The notes under the pieces were generated by a model. The model saw nothing but the letters and a program-made list of their open reading frames with translations. It was not told the DNA's origin and searched no databases. A DNA stretch of 64,000 nt, from NCBI GenBank assembly GCA_963969395.1, contig OZ017795.1:11036001-11100000 (forward strand), written 5' to 3'. This document shows, in pieces, positions 1-12,796 of the stretch; the first letter of the stretch is position 1; every line of letters begins with the position of its first letter. Position numbers and translations under genes: made by a program. The DNA comes from Pseudoscleropodium purum. Its lineage: Eukaryota > Streptophyta > Bryopsida > Hypnales > Brachytheciaceae.

Positions 1-14
1 TTCCAAGTTGCCAT

Positions 15-342
15 CACTACAATAAAAGTTGGTAAAAAAAAACCACACTCAAAATCGAGTGCGGTTCTTTTATCCACAATTCAGCACAGTCCTAAAATGA
101 TTGCAGAATCTTCTTTGGGGATTTTTGTTCTCAAAATTTGGAATTTTTGAGCGTATAATATACCATTGGAAAGTTATTTTCAATAGCTTTTCAACGGTGT
201 ATTATACGCTCAAAATTACAAAAACTGAGATCAAAAATCCCCAAAGAAGATTCTGCAGTCATTTTAGGACTACGTTGAATTGTGGATAAAAGAACCGCAC
301 TCAATTTTGAGTGCAGTTTTTTTACTAACTTTTGTTATAGTG
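15..342. mobile_element. CACTA-type foldback MITE
   Basis: A 328-bp element beginning CACTACAATAAAAG and ending CTTTTGTTATAGTG. It is flanked on both sides by CAT (12-14 and 343-345), the 3-bp target duplication expected of CACTA/EnSpm elements. Almost the whole element is one hairpin: the left half (for example CCCCAAAGAAGATTCTG as its complement near 105-125) pairs with 240-260, leaving a loop of roughly 15-20 bases near 175-195. It has no coding capacity. It sits inside the TNP2 transposase remnant, so it inserted after that gene. Such hairpins are good small-RNA sources if transcribed (inference). Confidence 0.85.
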
Positions 343-1690
343 CATTGAAGTGGGCCTTCATTTCTTCTAACCTATATAGATGTGCTTCTAGCGGCCAACA
401 TCGAGTCCCACCATACGTCTGCTTGTTGAGCTCTCTGGAGTACTCAACACCTAAGTCCTCACCATACCACAAACAAGTTGCATACCCTTGGTGAGAGAAA
501 CCACCAATGGTACTATACCCCGAGAAGTCATGGATAGTCCACAACAGCATGGTACAAAGTTGAAATCCCTTGCTACCAACATCCTTTGTCCCATCATGTG
601 CAGGAATGCTTGCCCATAATTCAAGCAACTCATCCACTATAGGCTCCAAGTACACGTCAAATACATCAATTGTGATAGCTTCACATTTGGGAATCAAGAG
701 GGCCAACAAAATAAAAAAATTCTTTATGGAGAGCTAAGGGGGCAAGTTATAATTCAATAACAGAATGGGCCAAGTGAACCATGAGGAGTAGTTTTGCTTG
801 AAAGGGTTGACTTCGTCAACTGCCAAGGCGAAGTACACATTCCGCGCATCATCAACGAAGGTAGGATTGACATTATTGTGGAAGTGTTGCCAAGCTTTGG
901 AGTTGCAAAGATGGCGGACTAGTCCATCCCCTCCTTCTTGGTTGCTCTAGTTCTCTGCATGCCACAACATGAGTTTGGAGATGGCAAGGCTCCTAAATAG
1001 TCACTACAATGATGGAATGATTGGGAAATGACGAAGGCCCTCCTCTCTTCATCTTGGTAGCTATGCCCACCACACTTTGAGCACTTCATGTTGTCCTTGT
1101 ATGGACCATGAAATAGAACGCAGTCCTTTTCATAGGCATGGATGGTGTTGTATGTCAATCCCAGCTTCCCAGTCAAAGATTTAGCTGCATGGTAGGTCTT
1201 TAGCAGGGTATTATTTTTTGGCAAGAGGTGTTGGTGCAAGATGCTAAACAATTTGTTGCCGTAGGCATTGGAAACACTATGCACTATGCACAAATTCATG
1301 AGCAATACTATTGCTGCTAGCTTGCTTGACCACAAGTCCTCATACAAATGCTTTACAAAGTCCTCCAAAGCCTATGCATCGACATCTACATCTTGGGGAT
1401 GAGCAACCACCTCCACCAGTATTAGATTGGGTACATCACGACTTTCTTCTTCTTCGGCTACATCGTCAAGGCCATTTCCTACTCAATCTACGTGGATGGA
1501 GTCTACCACAACGAAAGGTCTAGTTACTTCACCAGCGAATCGCTCCACTGAAGATGTTGAAACTTCCACGTGGCAGGTGGCCAACTCTACCATTACACGA
1601 GTGTCGAACGTGGCATCCATGACTGGAGACTCAAGTTCTAGTTCTCCCCAAAATTATTGCTCCCACTCTTCATCTGAGAAGTCTTGTTTA
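343..1690 (-). pseudogene. Degenerate CACTA (TNP2-like) transposase
   Basis: The minus strand encodes, in order, recognisable blocks of the CACTA TNP2 transposase. Block one (1368 to 922) includes HQHLLPKNNTLLKTYHAAK, then KLGLTYNTIHAYEKDC and a C-x2-C knuckle (KCSKCGG). Block two, in another frame (about 920 to 720), reads like the family's 'AWxHF...DxARNVxFxLxxDxxNPF...WPxxLxxYNLPP' region. Block three (709 to 343) has LLIP, DVYLEPIVDELLELW and a WTIHDF motif. Frame changes near 920 and 710 break the gene. The N-terminal part is open but poorly conserved up to about 1690. The 3' end lies beyond a foldback insertion and the window edge. I found no terminal inverted repeat of the parent element to the right. 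Confidence 0.75.
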
Positions 1691-3394
1691 CTAGATTAGT
1701 TTACTCTCCATTGTGTGCTTCAATTCTCTTCTCCACAACCGATCATCTCATAGCCGTCGCCTGCGAAGGTCAAAAAGTGGGAGTACAATTTTTGCCATCC
1801 TTTTCGTGACCTACAACACTTAGATACCTACACAAACAAAGTACATTGGAAAGAGTGAACATTCAGCACTACATAAACAGTCTATTAATGGCATACAATG
1901 GAACAATTGAGTGATAGAGAACTACGACCTCACACTTGTACTTTTGACCCAAATGTAGTATTGACATCCGACAAACTTATGTAACTACTAAATGACTAGT
2001 ACATCACTTAAAGATGACTTAAGCTTCACTAAAGGATGATTGAAGGATGAGCTAAGGTTGACTATAGTAGGTCACTATGGAATGGCCAACAATGGAATAC
2101 AGTGAATGCATTTAACGCTTGTTGGATGAGAATAGGAACTGCCAAAGCTTAGCATTAGCCTCGATAAATGATTGCGCGTAAAAGAGTACATGTATAAGAC
2201 TCAATTACTATGTACAATGCCTTGAATGATGAATTAGGGATATTGTCAGTGCAACCATGACATTCACAAAAACTAGGGAAACAAAAGATGGATATAGTGT
2301 TGACACATGTAACTGCAAGAGATATGAAGGCATACCCAATATGGCCCAACATTCATGGTACAAGGGGTGAAGGAAAACATTTCTCCTTCTCCATTAATGT
2401 TTGCTTTGAAACAACTTTGAATAAGACCCTTATTTGGGCGTGCGGGTGGATACACCTACTTTGCTTTGTGTAGACCCTTGTTCAGAAGTAGATGCATAAG
2501 CATCTAATTGGATCTTGTCATTACTCCTAGGCACAAGGTCTACCAGTCCTGTTTTTTTATTCACTTCAAGTAGGCTTTTAGCGTGGCCACCCTTCACAGC
2601 ATGTGGCACAGTGACAGAAGTGTTCCTAGAAGCAAATGCCTTCTCCAATCGACTTCTCACACTCATTCTAGGCGATTCTAATCTACACCTCGACACCACC
2701 GTAGGCAACACACTAGCGACAAACTCTTTGTAGATGATGAATTGAGTACTACTTGAGTCGGACCTTGCAGTTTGTGCTTCATGTTCCGTTTCAAAACCGA
2801 GGTCATTGTAGCACCCAGATGTGTGAACAACATTTCTTTGGATGTTGCCCTAATGAATTTCAATCACACTTCAAAGTATCTGTGCATTGTCATTCTTCGA
2901 AATAGGAGCAGTGAAAACTTGCGGTTTAGAGAATCCCTCCTTGTCACTATTTGAATTAGAGGTCATTGGTTGACGTCTCTTCTTACAAAATAGTAGGGCC
3001 GCTTTCAAGACTTTTTGCTTTGGCATTTGATGCTGCGGTTTACAACCTTCTTGGCTCGTATTCATTGTCTGACAACTACCTACTATGAATAAGAAAGGGA
3101 ACAGGTCAGGGAAGTACCTGACAGATTTGACCTCCTAAGGTTTGGAATGCTACATTGTGCTTGACATGAAGAAGGTGAGGATGGAAGTGGAAGCCATGAA
3201 CTACAACGTGAAATCGTGCATCCTTCAAACATACTTTGATTTTTATGCATTAGAAGGAAACGCTGTGAGAACTACAATGGCCGAATACCTTCCACAATGC
3301 TAAATAGCTATTAGCGTACTTAGTGCTTAACCTACATTCAACTTTTTCATGACTTTTTCCAATCACAAACTCACAATGCACCCGATCTATGCAA

Positions 3395-3525
3395 CTCTTG
3401 ACTTGTTTATGACTTGTATGTGACTTACATATAACTACTTCGTGACTTGTATCTAATTTCTTTGACTTATATGTGACTACTTTGTGACTTATATGTCACT
3501 TCTTTATGACTTGTAGAAGTCATGC
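3395..3525. repeat. Degenerate TGACTTATATG-type tandem repeat
   Basis: Imperfect short units built on GACTTGTATG / GACTTATATGTGACT recur about every 20 bases across this stretch. Similar words occur near 1980-2050. It looks like an eroded minisatellite. Confidence 0.5.
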
Positions 3526-4520
3526 TAGATGTAACATTCTTTTATTAAATCCAAAAGAAGACTCTATTTGGTCCTTTGAAAATGACAAATTGGGAGCCAC
3601 ATTCATGAACAACACAAGTGTAAGGACATATACATGCATGAGGGCAGATGAAAAAAACAGATCTTACCTGTCATTGGTAGGCCTGCAAGTTGGGGAAGGT
3701 TACTTAGCCTTCTCCGATTCAAAAGAGGGCAATGCAAAAATGCCGTTGGTCAACACACTTGGCAACCCCTGTGTTGCACCTATTCAGCATCCACAAACAA
3801 TTGACAATATGTAAGAAAGTACCATGACATTTAATTTTGTAAGAGGAAAATTGAAGCAAAGACACCTCATTGAATTGGAGTCCGTCATTGTGATTGTGTG
3901 TCACTACGCACGTCTCCGTTTCGTAGTCATGCAACTACAAAGTGACTAATAGAAGTGTCATTTGGGTCATATTATCCCTCGCATGACTTTGACCCTATAT
4001 GGGAGCGTGTTTTTATGCCAATAGTACCATAGATCCAATTGGAATCTTGTCGCCACCGCTAAAAGCAGTGTAGTGATTGGATGAAATCCAAAAACTAATT
4101 TCTCTATGAATTGCAATCCAGTTGACATTGAAGACTCAATGATGCGTATTGATATCCATGAAGTGCACGTACCTGATTGCAATCAAACGCAAATCGTGGA
4201 GAAATCAACATGGCTCACATTCCACCATGTAGCGCAATTGTCGACGTCAACTAGAGAAGAAGCATTTATTTGCTAGCTGCCAATTCAATAGCAGCTTTCA
4301 TGCCCACAACATCCACTCATGTGCCTTCTTTAGAACTTGATTTACTACAAATTGAAATTCCAGTGCATTAGTTTTGGCCAAGTATAGTGGGATGTGTGTT
4401 CCCTGAGAGTTTGATCTCCACAACTGTTGCCAAAGCTACACGAACAACACTTCAAATCTTGTCTTGTACCGAATTGCATAGCAGATACACTCCCTTCCAT
4501 AGCACGAGTAGGTCCTCTTC

Positions 4521-4694
4521 ATGGAGGACAAGAATGCTACCGTGGAAGACGTTACTTACACACTGAAGAAGATGCATTCGGAGATGGAGAGTCTACTGCC
4601 TAAGAAGACTAAGTACGAGCTGCAGCGAGACCCAAATGTCATGGAGATGAAGAAGGCTTTGAAACCTAGGATGGCTACAAGGCAAGAGTGGTGA
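4521..4694 (+). CDS. Small unrecognised ORF (57 aa)
   Basis: ATG at 4521, TGA at 4692. The product is hydrophilic and lysine/methionine rich, starting MEDKNATVEDVTYTLKKMH. Base composition is richer in G and C than the surroundings, which is why it stands out. No domain is recognised. It could be a fragment of a transposon gene or a chance ORF. Confidence 0.15.
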   Translation: MEDKNATVEDVTYTLKKMHSEMESLLPKKTKYELQRDPNVMEMKKALKPRMATRQEW

Positions 4695-5913
4695 ATTCGT
4701 CCCTACGAGGACCTTGTCATCAATTTCCTACTCGTAGTGTCCATTTCGTCAATTTTTAAATCCCCTGCACATCAACCTTCACAACTCCCAAGAACACCGT
4801 TGAAACTACAGAATGGTTTTGCCTTCGTCTCTTCCAAACTTGCCCAAACTATTCATTGTGACGAACCTCCCTCCTTGTCTTTTTAGCTATAATTGAAATT
4901 TAATGCTACACCATTCCCAAAGTGCTCATACAACACTTTTATAGAGTTTTGTTATCAAGTCGCCATAGGATTGCCTTTGTTTTTCTAAAGCCGCTATGCA
5001 TAGTCGTGTGGAAGTCGCACTGAAATCACATTCCGCAACTACCAACTTGTATGCAACTTTGTTCCAATCACCTTTAGATCGCACAGTAGTAGTGTAGAAG
5101 TTGCATGCTTGTGGAAGCCCATTAAGTTCACCATTATTACAATGGTGGCCACATAGAAGCCCTGAGTGACAAAAACCCTGAGCCACAGTACCTCATCTTC
5201 AAGAAATATCATCTTGCAAGAAATAGTCATTGACATGACCAGACAAATGAGCTGACTAGAAAGAGTAGAAAAATGGCAGAGCAAAAGGGTTTACAATATG
5301 GTATACTTGATTGTGGATAAAGCACATCAACCATTGGGTAACTTTTCATACTAAATTGTCACCCATGAGGTTTGCTCTCTCACAAAATTTGAATGTAATC
5401 GATCTTTCAACTTCTTTTAATATATTTGAGTTCCTAGATTTGGACTTTGTAGTAACCAAAGCCACTTACTAGAGACTCTCTTTATAGAATATATTGTGAC
5501 ATTAATCTCCATCTTTGCTTGTTATGCAACTTTTAGTAGTCAATAAAAAGATAAGAGTATTGGCTTTCATAACTATTCCAAGCTGTAAGTTTTTATCTTA
5601 ATGCTCAACTTAAGTTGTGTGATCTTGGAATAAGTTTCTTCAATAAAAGATTCTATCATCAATCTTTTTTATTTACAAATTTTTTTATTTTTGCAGTCAA
5701 AAAAGTATAAGTAGAACCTCTCTTAGAACGTACTCTTGTAGTGAATAACTTTTAGATATGGAATTTGTAGGTGGGCCCAAGTTGAAGCACTTTTTTTTTT
5801 GAAAAGTTGTGTAGTTTGAGTTGACATTAGTTGGGTGTTTATTATTACACCTCTTTGAATGCATAAAACCTTTGTCAGTGTATAGTCCCAATACAATGCA
5901 TTGAGAGAGGTTC

Positions 5914-6130
5914 TATCAAAATATATGAACACACATCACATCAAATTTTCATTATATTTAAGTACATTTTTGTTACAAGCTCAAAACTATATATATTCTA
6001 AATGGAGTGACACTAGAAAGTGAACACTCACCTTCTTTCGTCTTACACACCTTTTAAGACTAGCTTCTATTATAACTTACTATTCTAATAGCTTGTAAAC
6101 TACTTAATTAGAATTCTCTATATTTTAATA
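5914..6130 (-). repeat. 3' LTR of the copia element
   Basis: 217 bp. On the minus strand it begins TATTAAAATATAGAG and ends TATTTTGATA, matching the copy at 9516-9742 with small indels, including an 11-bp gap near 6050. The outer edge abuts GGTTC. The terminal TG seen in the other LTR (TGTTAAAATA) is mutated here to TA. Confidence 0.9.
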
Positions 6131-6139
6131 CTCCCATTG
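6131..6139 (-). other. Polypurine tract
   Basis: The minus strand reads CAATGGGAG immediately upstream of the 3' LTR, the standard site for plus-strand DNA priming in LTR retrotransposons. Confidence 0.7.
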
Positions 6140-6266
6140 AATTTGATATAAGTAGTTTATTCTTTTTCTTCAAATTTCATTAGCTTCCTTTTTGACATGG
6201 GTGTGGCAGTTCCACTGCTTGATCTTCTTGGGCTTGATGCTTGTGGACTTGAAGCTCATTTAGCCC

Positions 6267-7534
6267 CTATTGAAGCCCTTTTTTCTTTACACCCAAATCG
6301 CATGTCCACCATACATGTTTGGCTTTGGGAAGCACCTTTGTTAAAACATTGGCCTCTATTAATTTTGTTGGACAATATTGAATTTTAACTTTAGATTTTT
6401 TAACATGCAATTTAATAAATTGGTGATGGATCTCAATATGTTTTGTTCTTGCATGATATTTTGGATTTTCAATGAGTGCAATTGCACTTTGATTATCACA
6501 ATATATAATTATGGGATATTTTTGAAGCTCATTTACATCATTGAAAAAATTCTTCAACCATAAAGCCTCTTTCACAGCTTGTGTGCAACCTAAGTATTCA
6601 CCTTCAATGCTACTTAGAGCTATTGTATTTTGTCTTTTGCTACTCCATGATATTGTTGTACCATTTATTAGGAAAGCATATCTAGGTGTGGATCTTCTAT
6701 TATCAATCTCCCTAGTCCAATCTGAATTGGTGTAACCAACTAGTATAATTGAATGATTTAAATCTTCTTCATTTATATTTCCATTGTATATTAAGCAATA
6801 ATCTAAGGTACCATGTAGGTATCTCATGATATGCTTGACTGCCCTTGAATGTGTAGGACCTAGATTGAACAAGAATTGGGAACCTACTCCCACTATGTAT
6901 ACAATATCAAGATGTGTACATATCATTGCATACATCAAGCTACCACCTATGCTTTGGTAAGGCACATTTTCTATTGCTCGTTTTTCTTCATGTATTTGAG
7001 GACTCATGTCAAGCGTTAATTTAAGTCCACTAGCAAATGGCATATCAATTGGTTTACAATCTGCTATATTGTACTTGTTCAAAACATTTTGTATATAATG
7101 TTTTTGATTTAATTTAAGTTCTTTTTTAATAAAATTTCTTTCAATTTGAATTCCTAATAAATATTGAACTAGACTTTGATTCATCATCTCCAATTATGTA
7201 CTTAACAATTTCTTATATTTTTGGACTAATTGCTTTTATCATTGCAAATTATCAGACAATCATCAACATAAATGGCAACAATGACAATGACAATGACTGG
7301 AGTCTTTGTGTAGATATATACATTTGAATCAAGTTTATTTACATGAAAACCAATACTAATCATATAGTTCTCTATTTGTTGATACCAATACCTTGTTGAT
7401 TGTTTGAGCCCATAAATTGTCTTATTGAGTTTACAAACCCAATTTTCATATCCTTTCTTAGCAAAACTAGAAGGTAGTATAATATAAATATCTTCATCTA
7501 ATACACCATTTAAGAATGTTGTTTTAACATTCAT
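6267..7534 (-). pseudogene. copia pol: reverse transcriptase and RNase H
   Basis: Two open segments form the 3' half of pol. 7534-7226 has reverse transcriptase blocks: MNVKTTFLNGVLDEDIY, VCKLNKTIYGLKQS and the catalytic YVDD (as AIYVDDCLIICND). 7193-6267 continues with the RT connection (LLGIQIER, PYQSIGGSLMYAM, MRYLHGT) and the RNase H domain (GYTNSDWTREIDNRRSTPRY, SSIEGEYLG, IYCDNQSAIAL, HARTKHIEIHHQF). A frame change at about 7200-7225 separates them. The RNase H Asp and Glu positions look present, but the polyprotein is not contiguous. It should therefore be read as a relic rather than a functional polymerase. Confidence 0.9.
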
Positions 7535-7879
7535 TAAATGTACTTCATATCCTCTTTTTGTTGCAATGGCAACTAAAGCTTAGAATAGTACTTCAGTATT
7601 ACTATATTATAGAATATATACTTTTTAGCTATATCCTTTTTACCTATGTCCTTTAGTGGTTTCACTATAGCCTAACAACTTACATCTCTTTGACTTAGAA
7701 TTTAGCTTTTGTCTTGTTTTGGATGGTACATGCACATATGCATCACATCCAAAAGTTTTAATATGTTTTAATGAGGTTTAATTCCTATATACACTTCTTC
7801 AATAATCTTGTTAGCTAAAGCATTATGTGTAGATTTGTTTTGTAAATAACATGCTATTGAAATAGATTCAACCCAAAAT

Positions 7880-8540
7880 GTATTTGGCAAATTTGATAGG
7901 TGTAACATACACCTTGCACTCAACTAAAGTCCTATTCTTTCTTTTAACAATTTCATTTTGTTGCAGAGTATATGGGGCTTATTAATTCTCTAACTATTCT
8001 ATGTTTATTACAGAATTCTAACCATTCTTTAGATCCATATTCTCCACCATTATCACTTCTTAATTTTTTAATCTTCTTTTGTAATTGGTTTTCTACCAAA
8101 GCTTTATAAATTTTGAACTTATTCAAAACTTAAGATTTTTTGAAAATAAAACAAATTGTAGTCTTTCTTGAAAAATCATCAATAAATGTAACAAAGTATT
8201 ATATTCTATCATGTGATAAGGTTTGCATATGACCACATACATTAGAATGAACTAATTGCAAAAAAAATTATGATCTTTTGCTTTGACCAACAAGGAATTT
8301 CAAGCGTTGTTGCTTATCATGAAGACAACTAGGACAAAATATTAATTTTTGTTGAGATATTAAATCTAAGCCTTCAACCATTTCATTTCAGACACAAATT
8401 TTAGATGTATTCACCAATGTAATCCATCCTATAATGCCATATAGTAATATTAGACTTTGTATGATTAGGTGACTTTTCTATATCAAATTTTGTTCTTATA
8501 GCCATTGCTTGTTGATGGCTTTTGCATACAATATGTAGCT
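7880..8540 (-). pseudogene. copia pol: integrase core remnant
   Basis: Translating the minus strand in shifting frames gives the integrase core: a VCGHMQTLS-like segment, YFVTFIDDFSRKT (first catalytic Asp region), KIKKLRSDNGGEYGSKEW (second Asp) and an ISPIYSATK-like stretch in place of the usual TPYTPQQNG. Stops interrupt several segments. The H-C zinc-binding part lies upstream, near 8330. Confidence 0.75.
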
Positions 8541-8790
8541 AATAAAGATTTTTTTGCCTTTGTCCCACACAAATTACTTGATTAAGAGACATATTTCTTA
8601 CTATACAATCATTTGTTTTGAATGTAATATCATACCCAAAATCTATCACTTTCCCTATAGAAATGAAATTAGTTTGTAAATCTAGTACATGAAGGACGTC
8701 ATTTATGCATTGAATATGTCCATTTGGTAATTGGACTATGATAGATCCGTTTCCTATCACATTACAATAAGTATTGTCTCCCAAATACAC
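8539..8790 (-). pseudogene. copia protease / gag-pre-integrase remnant
   Basis: This 83-codon frame contains the conserved copia stretch downstream of the protease: MYLGDNTYCNVIGNGSI, VLHVLDLQTNFISIGKVID and FGYDITF. It lies between the zinc knuckle and integrase, the normal copia order. Confidence 0.75.
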
Positions 8791-8995
8791 TTTCTCTAGT
8801 TTTTCTAATCTTGTGTAATGAATAAACCAATTTCTATTTGGAGTTATATGGTGCCAAGCACTTGAATCTAAATATCAATTATCTTTTTTATTACTTGAAT
8901 TCAATAATGCAACAATGAAAAGAGTTGGTGGTTCTCCACTTGCTATATTTAATTTGTAACCAATTGATTTCTTCTCTTGTTTAGCATTTGTTCAA

Positions 8996-9480
8996 TTTCT
9001 TGCAAAATGACCATATTAGTTACAATTAAAACATTTTACTATCTTCATATTTTTATTTTTATCAAACTTATTAGGTAGTTGTCTATTTATTTTTATTAGT
9101 GTTTATATCTTTTTTTTTGGAAGTTGAACTTCTTATAAGTCCAAAAAATACTTGATGAAGATTCATTATTTAAATGACCATTTGATTTCCTTCTTAGTTC
9201 TTCTTGTAATAACTTTGATATTGCAGTTGATAATGTAATGTAATGTCAATAGTATTGCTTAACACATCAACTACATTTTGATATGAATGTGAAACACTTC
9301 CTAGAAATGTTTCAATTTGTTCATCATCTTGAATCATTGCACCAACGGCAATTAACTGTTGATAAATTGTAATTGATTCTCAACTTCAGTTGTTTCCTCT
9401 TCATTAACCAATAAGTCATACACGTCTTCACCAGAGCAATTTGTTCCAGACAATGATGGAAAACACATTTTTTAAGTAGT
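8996..9480 (-). pseudogene. copia gag remnant with broken zinc knuckle
   Basis: Fragments of gag open near 9480 on the minus strand. Near 9040-9000 a CCHC knuckle is visible as KCFNCN, a TAA stop, YGHFARN, then a TGA where the last Cys should be. Both lesions confirm the copy is dead. Confidence 0.6.
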
Positions 9481-9503
9481 CAAATCAATACATGCTTTAC
9501 TTC

Positions 9504-9515
9504 ACTCTAATACCA
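9504..9515 (-). other. Primer-binding site (initiator tRNA-Met type)
   Basis: The minus strand reads TGGTATTAGAGT directly after the 5' LTR. The usual plant copia site is TGGTATCAGAGC, so two transitions separate it from consensus. Confidence 0.85.
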
Positions 9516-9742
9516 TATTGAAATATATGAACACACATTACATCAAGTTTTCATTATATTAAAATAAGTACATTTTTGTTACAAGCTCAAGGCTATATAT
9601 ATTCTAAATGGAGTGACACTAGAAAGTGAATAATCACCTTCTTTTGTCTTACACACCTTTTAATTATATGACTTGCTTCTATTATAACTTACTATTCTAA
9701 TAGCTTGTAAACTACTTAATCTAAATTCCCTATATTTTAACA
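9516..9742 (-). repeat. 5' LTR of the copia element
   Basis: 227 bp. On the minus strand it begins TGTTAAAATATAGGG and ends ATATTTCAATA, followed by the primer-binding site. It shares nearly all of its length with 5914-6130. Confidence 0.9.
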
Positions 9743-9747
9743 GGTTC

Positions 9748-12700
9748 TACATGTAAGTGTTCAAGTGGGTATAGATAACCTTCACATGTCATGTTTGGAG
9801 TACCAAGACAAGAATGATCCTCATGTCAACTAGTACACATAGTAGGAATTGGGACTTCTTCATGTATATTAGGTGTTAATCTCTATCTTTGCTAGCTATG
9901 CATCTTTGCTTATTATGCAACTCTTTTTGCTTCTTCATTATTTATTGCTAGTCTATACTATAGTTGATGAGATATAACTTCTCCAAAAGTGGTACTTGTA
10001 CTTCACAAGAAGTGTCTTGTAGACCAACATGTCCATTTCAGGCACTTTCCACTTCCTTGATATCTAGATGCAAACACTTTTTTGGCTTATAGGTCACCCA
10101 ATAATTCATACAATACATGCTATCTTTCCGTTGAAAAAAAATTGATCCTTACTAGCACTACCTTTTATATAGGTTGAGAGTTAACTCACATGTTTTTGAG
10201 TACCTATTGAATCAAGAACATGCAGTGTTACTTTTTGTAGCTTTCACCATTTGAACTCATCATAGCAAAGGTTGCATTTTAACAAGCACCTCCATTGTTA
10301 CAACATAATTTGTATCAAGAAATAGAGTCCTTTTTTGGCATAGCTATTACTTTGTATATGACATCTTTAAGCTTTTGCATATTCACAAACCTTGACTAGC
10401 TTTAGGAATGCTTTAATTCTAGCTACAAGAAGCATAAGTAGAATGTCGCTTGCTTCTTTAAAATCTTGCACTTCTTTGTAGCTCAAAAAAGTGCCAATTT
10501 TAATGATACAACAAAAATGTTTGTCTTTACAAGTAGAATTCAATGCACTTAATGTTATTCAAGGAAATTAGTATGATTTCAAGAAGCGATACAAATTAAT
10601 ATACATGTACCATTTGTAGTCTCCATTCTTGACCATTAAAAAAGTGTTGTAAACAATCCAAGCAACACTTCTTTGATGATGACCACCATGAATGTGCTAA
10701 AATAAACATCATTAAAATTTTTATGTTCATGACCAATACAAGATTGTCAAAATGAACAAGTGAATCAATATTTTTGGATTCAACACTATCCAAGTCAAAA
10801 CATCCAAATGAACAAACACAATCAATACTTTATTATTCAATTTTTGTTGAATTGGATATGATTTTTCTAGTATTGTTCTTGAGATTTAAGCCCCCAAGAA
10901 GGCTATGACTTCCCCTACATTCAACAATGTTCCCACTACCTCATAGCAACTACCATGTCATTTTTTATTTTTAAAATAAAAAAATTCAACTATTTTGTGC
11001 ATTTCAAAATTTTCGAAAAATTAAATTTTTTTGACAGCGGCCATTCCTGGACTACTTGGGAAATAGCATTGGGAATAGGCCCATAGGGCCCTCTAGACCC
11101 TCCAAAAAACATCTAATCAATGTGAATGAATAGCACTACAAGCCCTTCCCAATATTCCCTGACACTCAATTCCAACATGCACAGGAATGGCCCTTGTAAT
11201 CACTATTCATCTTAAGTTTAGTTGTTTTATCCTTCATTCCATGTGATGAATATTCTTGACTATTTATGGGCTTTTTAGGTGAGCAAGTGCAAGGAGCAAG
11301 GAAATTGAGGACTCTTCAAAATTAGATGGAAATTTTGAGCTTGCCAAGATGGTTGTGTAATAATAGCCATGCTCTAAAGGTTAACAATATTTCTAGTGTT
11401 GACAATATTTTCAAGTGAAATAAAACCTAACCAAATTACTATTTTTAGTAGTTTATATATATTTTAAACTATCTTCGAAATTTAGTTTTAAAACCTCAAA
11501 TTCAATTTTGAAAATGAATGATTATGATTATTTTATTCAAGAGTTTGTGCAAGGGTGAAACCATTGGGATGTTCTTTTAGATTCCAACGACGGATCTGCC
11601 ATCCCGGACGGATCCCATCTGAAACTGTCGGGGATGGCAAATCCGAAAACACACTAAGTAAAGTTGAACCTAACAGGGGGTCAAGTTCGGGTTATCTCCT
11701 AATTACACATCTTCTTCAACCCGCGAACTACAAGACCCTTCCGTTACATGTGTAAGAAACGATTTCTTTTTTCTTAAATTTGCTACTTGTACTAGAATTC
11801 GCAGTTTTAAACCGTTTTCGTTGGAAACATAGTTAGGAACTTTGGGGGATGACACTCTGATGATCAAACATTATAATTTTTCAATCCATGAGTACCTTTG
11901 TTGTGTGTTCTTTTCCAATGTGATTTCTAAGAGGTCAATTAATACAGCAACAGCTAAAAAAAATCGAATGAACTTTTAAAATTGGTGGTTTTTTAGTTCA
12001 ATTTAGAGCAAATACCCACTCAAAAAAGGCCTCGGGCATTTAGGGGTTAAGGCTCAACGACCGGTTGCATTCCTACAAAACTTCAAAATATGCCACCGAG
12101 ATGTATATCCTTAAGAATCCCGAGTTCTTTCCGAACCGTGGAACGTACTTTAAATAGACAATTTGTTAAGCAACTTCAATAGCTAGCTTCAAAACCAGAA
12201 CATTCTTCACATGTCAAACCTTTTTACATTATGCCGTTGAACCACGATCATCGAGGTTCACAAATCAATGAAGACGATAGAAATAAACTCGCACCTTAAC
12301 TTGATCAGCTGGAATACTGATCTAGGTTTGAGCCTCGCACTTCCCCCTCAGATACCTCTACCAAAGAACCGCACTGATACATCTATAAAATGGTTGATAG
12401 ATGTTAAGGCATTGCGAGTTGGCTTCTGAGTGGTCTCAACTACCTTGTAATCAGTTACATATTGAGAACTCACACTTAGCCTTCTGAACAAACTGCCCCG
12501 TGTTCTTCTCTGTAAAACAACACGTCTAGAAGATCCGATCCTCTCGGCTTGGAACACATACTTGAAGTTCCAATATCAGCACCCGGCTATAATAGTGGCA
12601 CCGTCTCAATTAGCTGGGAAGATGTGAATCAATAGATTCCGTCACTAGTGACCCCAGCCAACATATCATGGCTCGCCTAGGGCGGATCCATGGAAGGGAT

Positions 12701-12796
12701 ATGTAGTAGTCCCACGCCGAAACAACTGAAGAAAATAAATTATCAGAATTGTTGTGCCCGCCCAATCAGATATAGTAGTCACAACGGCAGCCAAGC
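9748..12796. other. Intergenic DNA and kinesin 3' flank
   Basis: No gene recognised between the copia element and about 12 kb. From roughly 12.0 to 12.8 kb the composition becomes GC-richer and probably includes the 3' untranslated region of the kinesin; a 69-codon minus frame at 12348-12557 lies there and is likely not coding. TTTAGGGGTTAAGG near 12033 resembles the ends of the TTAA-flanked repeat family but has no matching second end. Confidence 0.5.

Larger units (their letters stand above)
1691..5913. other. Degenerate intergenic/TE-derived DNA
   Basis: No gene recognised. Short open frames occur on both strands (2430-2711 minus, 3506-3814 plus), with no family resemblance or coherent neighbours. 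The first 2 kb may be the non-transposase part of the CACTA element at the window start, but I cannot show this. Confidence 0.5.
5914..9742 (-). mobile_element. Ty1/copia LTR retrotransposon, compact and decayed
   Basis: A 3,829-bp element in minus orientation bounded by similar LTRs (5914-6130 and 9516-9742) and a 5-bp target duplication GGTTC (5909-5913 and 9743-9747). A primer-binding site and polypurine tract sit at the expected inner LTR edges. Between them the minus strand carries, 5' to 3', gag with a broken CCHC knuckle, protease/pre-integrase, integrase, reverse transcriptase and RNase H remnants. That order (integrase before RT) is diagnostic of copia. It is shorter than typical 4.5-5 kb elements and has many stops and frameshifts, so it is non-autonomous now. 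Confidence 0.93.

Noticed and set aside
12348..12557. 69-codon minus-strand ORF downstream of the kinesin
   Set aside because: Probably within the 3' untranslated region; no splice-consistent link to the kinesin frame.
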